From positions 1-64,000 of the forward strand of contig OY978108.1 of the NCBI GenBank assembly GCA_963854735.1: a stretch of 64,000 nucleotides of DNA, in the 5' to 3' direction. The stretch is from Marvania coccoides (Eukaryota; Chlorophyta; Trebouxiophyceae; Chlorellales; Chlorellaceae). Each line of letters opens with the position of its first letter. The stretch's first letter is position 1. The notes under the pieces are model-generated. The model saw only the letters and a list, made by a program, of their open reading frames with translations, was not told where the DNA came from and did no database searches. Made by a program: the position numbers and the translations under genes. Shown one piece after another: positions 56,245-64,000 of this stretch.

Positions 56245-58301
56245 ATGCAGGCCACGGCTCTCAGCGCGACGCCGCTGGGCCGTGCGCCCCTCCCTCGCGC
56301 CATCTCCACCCGCAGCCCGCAATTATTCGCCCCATCGCCGCCCCGACCCTCGCGCTTACCGCACTCACCTCTCCCTTCCCTTCGCCGTCTCGCCACTGCC
56401 ACAAGAGCCACCAAAGCAGCGTCCCCTCCTGCTGACCAAGCCCCCACCGACATCGAGTACGACGCTGTGATCATCGGGTCCGGCATGGGCGGCCTCACCA
56501 CCGCGGCGCAGCTCGCAGCCAAGGGGTGCAAGGTTGTGGTGCTGGAAAAGTACATCATACCAGGGGGATCAGCGGCGCACTACGACCGCAACGGCTTCGT
56601 CTTCGACGTTGGGTCGTCCATGATGTTTGGCATGGGGCACCAGGGCACCACCAACCTCATCACGCGCGCTTTAAGCTCAGTCGGCAAGCGCCTAGAAACT
56701 GTGCCCGACCCCACACAAATTCACTACCACCTGCCCGCGTCCGCCGCGCACCCCCAGGGCTTGGACGTAAAGGTGTGGCGCGACTACGAGGCGTTCATCG
56801 CGGAGCTGAGCGAGCGGTTTCCCGAGGAGCGCGCCGGCATTCGCAAGTTTTACGACGAGTGCTGGCGCGTGTTCGACTCGCTCAACTCGCTGGAGCTCAA
56901 GTCGCTGGAGGAGCCGCGGTACCTGCTGGGCGAGTTTGCCAAGGCCCCCATCGCGTGCCTGACCCTGGCGTCCTTTCTTGCTACCAACGCTGGGGACGTG
57001 GCTCGCCGCCACATCACCGACCCCGAGCTGCTCAAATTCATCGACATCGAATGCTTCTGCTGGAGCACTGTGAATGCGGACATGACCCCCATGATCAACG
57101 CAGGCATGGTGTTTTGCGACAGGCACTACGGCGGCATTAACTACCCAGTGGGCGGCGTGGGGGCCATCCCGCAGGCGATGGCCGACGGCATCGTGGAGCG
57201 GGGCAGCGCGGTGGAGTACAAGGCCAACGTGAAGGAGATTGTGATGGAGGGAGGCCGGGCGACAGGGGTGCGTCTGGCTGATGGAAGGGTGTATCGAGGG
57301 AAGACGGTGATCAGCAACGCCACGCGGTGGGACACATTTGAGGGCATGCTGGGCGAAGACAAGCTGCCAGAGTCAGGTGCGAGGGTGTTATTTTCCTCTT
57401 CTTTTTTTATGGTATTGTCAGTGTATGTTTTCGAATAAAAAAACGGAATTGCTTCCTCTTTTTCACTGCTGTGCTGTTACGTTTTGCAGAGCGGCTGTTC
57501 CGGCTGCGCTACAAGAAGAGCCCATCCTTCCTCAGCATCCACATGGGCGTCAAGGCAGAGGTGCTGCCGCCGGGCACAGAGTGCCACCACATCATCGTGG
57601 AGGACTGGGAAGATATGGAGGTATTAGACTATATTGAAGAATAATAAATTCGGATTTTCTTCATAGGTTTTCCCGCTGGGGAAAACATTTCTTCCTATCT
57701 GGCCCTCAGCTTTTCCTCGTCCTTTTTCAATACCCAAACAAATCGATTAATCCACCTTCCTTTACTCGCGTATCCCTCGCAGAACCCCTACGGCACGCTG
57801 TTTGTGTCCATCCCCTCCCTCCTGGACCCCTCTCTGTGCCCAGACGGCACCCATGTTTTCCACGCATTCACCCCCGACTGGGTGGACGCGTGGAGCGGGC
57901 TGGACCCCACCGCCTACGCCCAAAAGAAGGAGGAAGTGGCCAACGCCATCGTTGCCCGCCTGGAGAAGTGGTTCCCGGGGCTGGCGGCGGCAACCGTGCA
58001 GCGGGAGGTGGGCACGCCCAGAACCCACCGCAAGTTCCTGAACCGAGCAGACGGCAGCTACGGGCCCATCCCGTCGCGGCGGCCGTTGGGGATGCTGGGC
58101 ATGCCAATGAACCGCACTGCAGTGCCTGGACTGTACTGCGTAGGGGACTCTACGTTCCCTGGGCAGGGCGTGAATGCGGTGGTGTTTAGCGGGTTTGGGT
58201 GCGCGCACAGGGTGCTGTGCGACCTGGGCAAGGCGCCCACGCTGCCGGTCATCGATGCGGGGTACAACAAGCTGCTGAGCACAGTGCGGGACGCAGCGTA
58301 A
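56245..58301 (+). CDS. CRTISO: prolycopene isomerase (carotenoid isomerase), plastid
   Basis: Exons 56245-57376, 57490-57620 and 57783-58301 give 593 residues. A ~65-residue Ser/Arg/Pro-rich transit peptide precedes the FAD/NAD(P)-binding Rossmann motif [22 protein letters not shown] (GxGxxG at 78-83) and [35 protein letters not shown], diagnostic of CRTISO. Later blocks include [46 protein letters not shown], and the C-terminal [29 protein letters not shown]. The enzyme converts tetra-cis-lycopene to all-trans-lycopene in the plastid carotenoid pathway. Confidence 0.93.
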
Positions 58302-59147
58302 TCGGTAATATAAACAATTTTGGGAGGGAGTGAAAATGGTGATACACACTGATAAAATTATTCAACCACTGCTGCGAACTGTTTGCCGTTTGATCTGTTT
58401 TTTCTATGCACCTGGAAGTTTTCAAAGTTTTGAAGGGTGCGAGTTTGTAACAAGAAGAGTGATAAGTTTGAGCGCCACTGCTGCTGCTGCTGAAACTTTC
58501 TTGCTTGAAGTCACAATGGTTTCGTCCGCAAATGAATCAGGCGGTTGCATTGGTACTGGCTTTTCGCGAACATGGCTACGTAAAGTAGCTGGGGGGTCTC
58601 CAACAGCTGTTCAAGCCACCGCTCGTCACCAAAAGCTGCCAGGCCGAAGGAAACAATACGGGCTAGACGCCAGAAATGCATTCACATTGAGTGCAGTATG
58701 TAAACTAACGCACCCAAGGCCATTAAGCAGCCATTTTTCGTTCATAAAAACAGAAAATATATTTGAACCGCTGCTTGTTCGAGCTTTGCATGCCACCCCT
58801 CGGCAGAGTCTCCAGATCGCAATTAAAACATTTACTGTGTCCGAAAAAGTGCACCTAACGCTTTGCCATTGCGCTGCGAAAAACGCTGGGCGGTAGACAG
58901 GCGGTGGTATGCCGACAGCCAAAAAAAATGCCTGAATGGTCTGGTTGCGCGGCACAACGGCAATGCGTGCACATAAAAGCAGCACCAAACAACAATTGCG
59001 ATGGCTTACCCTTTTTTAAGAGAATGTTTTGAGTTTGAAGTTGCGATCCTGGATCGAGACATGGCGGCCCCAAACCGAGAAAACAAAAGCTGGAATTTCG
59101 ATAGCCTCGGCCTCTTTTTCCGGGCAATAAATTTACAACTTAAAACA
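58302..59147. other. intergenic, no gene seen
   Basis: 3' flank of CRTISO and promoter of RPL4. One plus-strand open frame (58330-58896) lacks ATG support from any family and has no splice context, so it is not called. Confidence 0.55.
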
Positions 59148-60670
59148 ATGGCTCGGCCTCTTGTTGCCGTGCAGGGCCTGGATGGCTCCGCAGCGGGCCA
59201 GGTAAATTTTTGGATGAAAATGAATAAAAATGGAGGCTACAGAGTGCTAACGCTCCCCATTTTACATCGCAGGTGGAGCTCCCTGCCGTGTTCTCGGCCC
59301 CCATTCGCTCTGACATCGTGCAGACGGTGCACACCGGGGTGAACAAAAACAATCGCCAGCCGTATGCCGTCTCTGCCAAGGCCGGTCACCAGACTGCCGC
59401 CGAGTCCTGGGGTACCGGACGCGCTGTGTCCCGTATTCCTCGCGTTCCCGGAGGAGGAACCCACCGTGCAGGTGCGTCTACACTATGAGCCCACTTTGAA
59501 AACAACGATTAACATTTTTCGGCTGGGCGGCTTGGAGTGATCTCGCGGCGGCTGGCGTGCGAATGCATGGATCTGTATTTACTGGATCACGGGGCGCCGT
59601 GGAACTGGTCAAACGGCGGCCGACAATTTGGGACCAGCCGCAAATTGATGATATATAATTTTTTATTATTATTGCGATGCTGGGCTCTAACCTCTGCTTC
59701 TCTCCCCCCACAACACTTTATCATCGCTGCAGGCCAGGCCGCGTTCGGTAACATGGTGCGCGGCGGACACATGTTCGCCCCCACCAAGACCTGGCGCAGG
59801 TGGCACCGCAAGGTGAACATCAACCAGAAGCGCTTCGCGGTCGTGTCCGCGTTGGCCGCCTCCGCAGTCCCCGCGCTGGTGATGGCCCGCGGCCACCGCG
59901 TGGAGGGCGTCCCCGAGGTGCCCCTGGTTGTTGACGACGCTTTGGAGAGCATCACCAAGACCAAGGCTGCCGTGGAGCTGCTCGCCAAGATTGGCGCACT
60001 GGACGATGTGGAGAAGGCGCGCGCGTCCAAAAACCTGCGTCGCGGCAAGGGAAAGATGCGCAACAGGCGGTACGTGGCCCGCCGTGGCCCCCTCATCGTC
60101 TACTCCGGCGGCGCTGAGGTCCCCCGCGCGTTCCGCAACGTGCCCGGCGTGGAGCTGGCTCACGTGGACCGCCTGAACCTGCTGCAGCTGGCGCCCGGCG
60201 GCCATCTCGGCCGTTTCATCATCTGGACCAAGAGCGCGTTCGCCCGCCTGGATGCCGTGTTTGGCACCGTGGAGACCGCTTCTGAGGTGAAGAAGGGCTA
60301 CAAGCTGCCCCGCAACATCATGACCAACCCCGACCTGGCCCGTCTGATTAACAGCGACGAGATCCAGAGCGTGGTGGGCCCCACCAAGGAGGGCGGCAGG
60401 AAGGCGTCCCTCAAGAAGAACCCTCTCCGCAACCTGGGGGCGATGCTCAAGCTCAATCCCGCTGCCAAGAACGCCCGCCGCGCCGCGCTGCTGGCGTCCG
60501 ACAAGGAGAGGGCGGCCAAGGCGCGCGCCGCCAAGCAGGCCGCCGCCCGCGCCACCCGCGCCGGCGTCAAGAAGACCTCGAACGCGTTCTACAGCACCAT
60601 GGTCACCGACGCAGACTACGTGGGAGAGGACTACGACGTGTTTGGCACCTGGCTGGGGTCTGCCCAGTAG
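59148..60670 (+). CDS. RPL4: 60S ribosomal protein L4 (uL4)
   Basis: Exons 59148-59201, 59273-59471 and 59733-60670 give 396 residues, the normal eukaryotic length. It has [70 protein letters not shown], the tunnel-lining loop, [22 protein letters not shown], and the basic C-terminal extension. The protein sits in the exit tunnel of the cytosolic large subunit. Codon use is strongly biased to C/G endings, as expected for a highly expressed gene. Introns early in the frame are typical of algal ribosomal protein genes. Confidence 0.96.
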
Positions 60671-61810
60671 AGTGCGCAGTGGGGCAGGAAAAAAAATCTG
60701 GATACGTTTAAAAAAATATATATCAAAAGATGGAAAAAAAAATGTTTGTTCTTTCTGTTTATTTTAGAATGCAGCAGCAGAGATAAGGTGGTGGTTGTTC
60801 AGTTTTGGCAACGCACGCCTCTGTAACTTGTACCATTTTCAGGAGGAGGATGCAATAGTTTTGAATAGAAGAAGTAGTGGTCGAACGAAATGGGGCGGGG
60901 AGTGGGGGGGCGATGGTGGTGCACCGGTGTGCTGGCGAACAGCAGCGATTTTATATTGCGGATTTGGGGGAAGTCCGCTCAGCTCCCTGCAGGGAAAATG
61001 CTGGGATAGCAGAAAGCCCACGAGGAGCGTCAAAGTCAAACAGGAGAGATGCACGGCACTAACTGAACTCCCATAAACCTTTGGAGATCTAAAATATCCG
61101 AAAAGGATGGCTGTTTTCCCTCTGGAGCTTCCTGACTGCATCAGATTCTGATGGGGCTGGTCCTCACTGACAAGCCCAGCCGGTACTGGTATATATTAGA
61201 AAACGTCCATGTCGCAATGGGGAGGGTGCCCCACCCCCTCCCTGTGTGCGCTCCCTGAAAGCAGGAGCAAGCTGACCGGCCTACGGCGCTGTTTTGCCCC
61301 AAAATAATCTAGCCTGGCCTGCCTGCCGCTTCCCATTGTGAGCTCGTTGAGTGCTACATGTGCGTGTTACGCGATATGATCGAGACGGCACTACCGCCAA
61401 GCTTCACGCAGCTGGCCTCACAGAAAATTGCGAATGTGCGCGGTTGCAGCTGACTGGCTGAGATGGAGGAAGTGATGGAGCAGATGGAGGGGTTCAATCT
61501 GCATAATTTGAACTACGGCGGTGTGGCAGGGCTGGCGGCAATGGCGATGCGGGTAGTCGTGACGTAGCAGTGGCGAGAAAACAAGGGCCGCGAGGGAGTG
61601 GAGGACAAGGTGGTACATACATACATACATTACAGGTTTAAAGTCCGCACAAAGAAGCAGCTAAGGCAACATAGCAGACTGGCACCGAAGTGCAAGCAGA
61701 AATAATAATAATAAATTGATGAATGAAAATGAGAATAAAGAAAGACCAAAGAAAAACCAACCGCTAAAAGAAAAAGAGAAAAGAATAACAAAGGAAAAGA
61801 AAAGAAAAGC
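60671..61810. other. intergenic between RPL4 and LINE fragment
   Basis: No supported gene. A GGGG-rich patch lies at 60890-60915. Near 61614-61630 a (CATA)n run lies at what would be the 3' end of the minus-strand LINE fragment, consistent with a retroelement tail. Confidence 0.5.
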
Positions 61811-62310
61811 TTATATCCAACCACGCAGCTTCTCGTACTCGCCAGCGTCATGGCTGGCTTTAATGAAAGAAGCAACCTGCTTCGGAGCTTGCTGCAGAAA
61901 CTGAAAAAGATTCAAAGGAGAAAAAGGGGAAGACGAAGAAGAAGATGGCGCGTCAGGGAATAAAGATGGGTAGGATGCCCGCATTGCTACCAACGAAGGG
62001 CATGTGCAATGAAAAACCATGTGCTCTTCGTCCTCGCAAGAACCAGAAGCACACAAGCGGCATGTCCGATGCGAATGCGGCCGCCCAATGTAGCGCCCCG
62101 TCTCCACCCCAAGATGATGAGAGCTGCAGCGGAATCTTGCCAAAGAGACCCGCCGCGGAACCGAAAGGACAGAAGAAAGGTAGACAGGATGGAATATTAA
62201 TTTGTCACATGCGCATATGGCACGTGCAATGCTGGCTAGATCTTTCTGTTGTATTACTGTGGCAATATAGATACAGTCTGCTACGGGGTCCTAGTTGCCC
62301 TTTTGTGCGG
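61811..62310 (-). mobile_element. 5'-truncated non-LTR (LINE-type) retroelement, 3' coding end
   Basis: The minus-strand frame reads ..IQQKDLASIARAICACDKLIFHPVYLSSVLSVPRRVSLARFRCSSHHLGVETGRY.., then RTCRLCASGSCEDEEHMVFHC, and ends at a stop at 61811. The C-x2-C-x8-H-x4-C pattern after an LxRFR helix is the zinc-knuckle (zf-RVT-like) segment that closes many plant and algal LINE reverse transcriptase ORFs. The frame is closed upstream by a stop at about 62303, and the RT and endonuclease domains are absent. The piece is a dead 3' remnant flanked by an AAT microsatellite (62312-62326) and the CATA run. Confidence 0.65.
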
Positions 62311-62339
62311 TTAATAATAATAATAATGTGGGTTTAACT

Positions 62340-63106
62340 TTAAACCCTGTATAGTATTCATTCCTTACACAACAAGAGGGGGAAAGTCCAGCGGATGGGC
62401 GAATTTTGGAAAATAAAAAGCAACATTTATCACCATAGAAATCACACGATTTCACATTACAACGCAAGCGTCGTCCCTGCCATGATTGTAACCATGCTGG
62501 TAAGCCATTTGCCTATCAGCCCACTGTCTGGCCATGCGATTGTGCAGATTGCAAAGGAAGTAGCGACGGCCTCTCCAACAAAACCTGTGACAGGCCAGCT
62601 GGAGGCAGCGACCATGAGGTTCCTGGCACCGGGGGGGCATGATGATGAAAAATGGTCAAACCTGAATGGAAGCACCAACGAAACGTTAATTCAACCGCTC
62701 TAAACAAGCGCGACAGTACGTATATGCGTGATTTTCGCAAGTTCGCACGCCCAGAAGATAAGGCCCGAAAATACAATAAAAACAAGCAAATTTTGTGTGC
62801 ATTTGCTTTCGGACTCGCCTCCGCAAGCGACAAGGTGCAATGACACTGAAGCTTCGCCGCAGCGTATTTATGGAAATGGTGAAAGCTTGGACGCGTGACT
62901 CGACTATTCGATGAATAATCCAGGATAAGGGAGTCCCCGGGATTGTCCCGCTATTATTCACATCACATTAAATTCACATTAAATAATATCGCGTCCCTGC
63001 TGTTGCAACAAAATGAAAAACCAGACCGTTCTAAAGGGAAGACATTGAGCAGCAGCTGCGGAACTCCAATTCAATTTCCAATAACTTAGTTGCAACTCGC
63101 AGGAGA
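62340..63106. other. intergenic, no gene seen
   Basis: AT-rich; open frames are short. Includes the 5' flank of the last gene. Confidence 0.5.
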
Positions 63107-64000
63107 ATGGGGGGCTGCTTCTCTTCACCGGATCCATCCAGCAATGGTTTGTGATACAGAGATGGGGCTTTGGGGGAGGGGGGCCAGTTCTCGTATTGCG
63201 TATTTGTATTTACTTCGGCTTGTAATATCCCATCTCGCATATTAATGTATTTCAGGGCAACACGAAGTGAAGCTGACCAAGCTAGCAAGCTTGAAGCTCG
63301 GCGCTGCGTCAGGAATCGCTCAGAAGTATGACGATTCTCTCACCCCTGTTCAAGCTTTGCTCGCCGATGCCAAGACCTTGCTCGACTCCCTGGCAGAGCA
63401 GGAGTCTGTTCCTGCGCCCGAGGACTTTGAGCCAGCCAAGGTAGGTTATGTTTTATATATTCGCACTGGCCTGCAAATTCCCACGGTGCTTTTTTCATGT
63501 GTTTCAGTACGTTGTAACCAGCGTGTCTTCTATTGCTGCAGGCAAAAATTCAACAAGCGCAAGAGCTCCTGAACACCGTGTCTGGCGCTCCCGTCGACGA
63601 GGTCGAGAGCCTGCAGGCCAACATTTACAGCGCCAAGGAAGCGCTGGCAGGCGCCATTGTTGCAAACAAGCAATGGATGCCGATCGCTGCTATTATTGAC
63701 GCTGCTAATGATGCGGATATCGGCGCGCAAACCATCGAGAAGGTTGCTCCTGGCAAGAGCAAGGACCCGGCCGTCGCCCAGATGTTGGTGCGCGTGACCT
63801 CAAAGGTGGAGGAAGCTGCTGAAGCTGCAGGAACTGCGGCTCTGGACGCTAAATTTGGCGATGGAGCTTCTGCATCAGATCTTGGAGCCGCTTCTGTCAA
63901 GATAAACGACGCCATTGACTCCCTGGCGGAGGCCATGCTGTCCTCTCCACCGGAGGTCGCTGCAGAGCTGGCAGGAGTCAAGGCCTCCATGGTAAAGGCC
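63107..64000 (+). CDS. Ala-rich helical protein with N-acylation motif (partial, runs off the window)
   Basis: Exons 63107-63146, 63256-63440 and 63542 to beyond 64000; 228 residues are visible. The first exon was found by phase: it leaves one base that completes the codon of exon 2. It encodes MGGCFSSPDPSSNG, where Gly2 and Cys4 form a myristoylation and palmitoylation type signal for membrane attachment. The rest is Ala/Glu/Lys-rich predicted helix with no Cys and no recognised family (TPVQALLADAKTLLDSLAEQ, ANIYSAKEALAGAIVANKQW, AVAQMLVRVTSKVEEAAEAA). The frame is still open at the right edge. Confidence 0.6.

Noticed and set aside
58330..58896. 188-residue plus-strand open frame after CRTISO
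   Set aside because: Low-information sequence, no family, and it overlaps unrelated minus-strand frames.
1..64000. CRISPR array, tRNA, rRNA or prokaryotic defence system
   Set aside because: No regularly spaced short repeats, no tRNA B-box with matching arms, and the gene structure is eukaryotic throughout.

Overview
The window is a chromosome end of a photosynthetic green alga, most likely a chlorophyte. It opens with plant-type CCCTAAA telomere repeats on the C-rich strand. The inner part holds spliced nuclear genes with short GT-AG introns and GC-rich exons. Several proteins carry organelle presequences, among them prolycopene isomerase, a fibrillin, a thylakoid-type DUF6816 protein, a [2Fe-2S] ferredoxin and an ABCF5-type protein. 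The ribosomal protein uL4 is of green-lineage type. The species cannot be named from the sequence alone.

1-15.7 kb is subtelomere. It runs from the telomere (1-332) through GC-rich repeats (333-1595), an ankyrin gene that is visibly expanding by duplication (2691-4577) and a five-exon endonuclease/exonuclease/phosphatase-fold gene (5095-6905), into about 4 kb of gene-poor sequence. A 0.24-kb direct repeat beside an interstitial telomere motif follows. The second copy of that repeat cuts off a frameshifted GPI8 (GPI transamidase) gene fragment. A membrane protein with an MDM2-type C2H2C4 RING follows, then a decayed F-box/LRR gene.

15.7-63 kb is ordinary gene-dense nuclear sequence. In order it holds: a type II membrane SGNH-fold (GDSH) protein; a methyltransferase-like plus LmbE/PIG-L deacetylase-like fusion; a DUF6816 lumen-type protein; a fibrillin; POLD3; an epoxide hydrolase-like protein; a ZNHIT3-like protein; a mitochondrial carrier; NOG1; organellar IF-3; an ABCF5-type protein; a RAP-domain protein; a PAN/Apple-like secreted protein; NOPCHAP1; an mTERF-like protein; TypA/BipA; FKBP; PP2C; ferredoxin; a plastid-type signal peptide peptidase; a metallophosphatase; a disordered repeat protein; CRTISO; and RPL4. 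A LINE-type 3' fragment lies at 61.8-62.3 kb. A probably N-acylated helical protein runs off the right edge.

No operons are expected and none are seen. Many genes are head-to-head with 200-460 bp between start codons, or tail-to-tail with 200-450 bp between stops. Functional threads are expression and biogenesis machinery (NOG1, NOPCHAP1, ZNHIT3-like, RPL4), organelle gene expression (IF-3, ABCF5, TypA, RAP, mTERF), and plastid lipid, pigment and membrane biology (fibrillin, CRTISO, DUF6816, ferredoxin, SPP). I saw no CRISPR, tRNA, rRNA or plasmid-like features. Exon limits were derived by eye from GT-AG sites, reading phase and family motifs; none has transcript support here.
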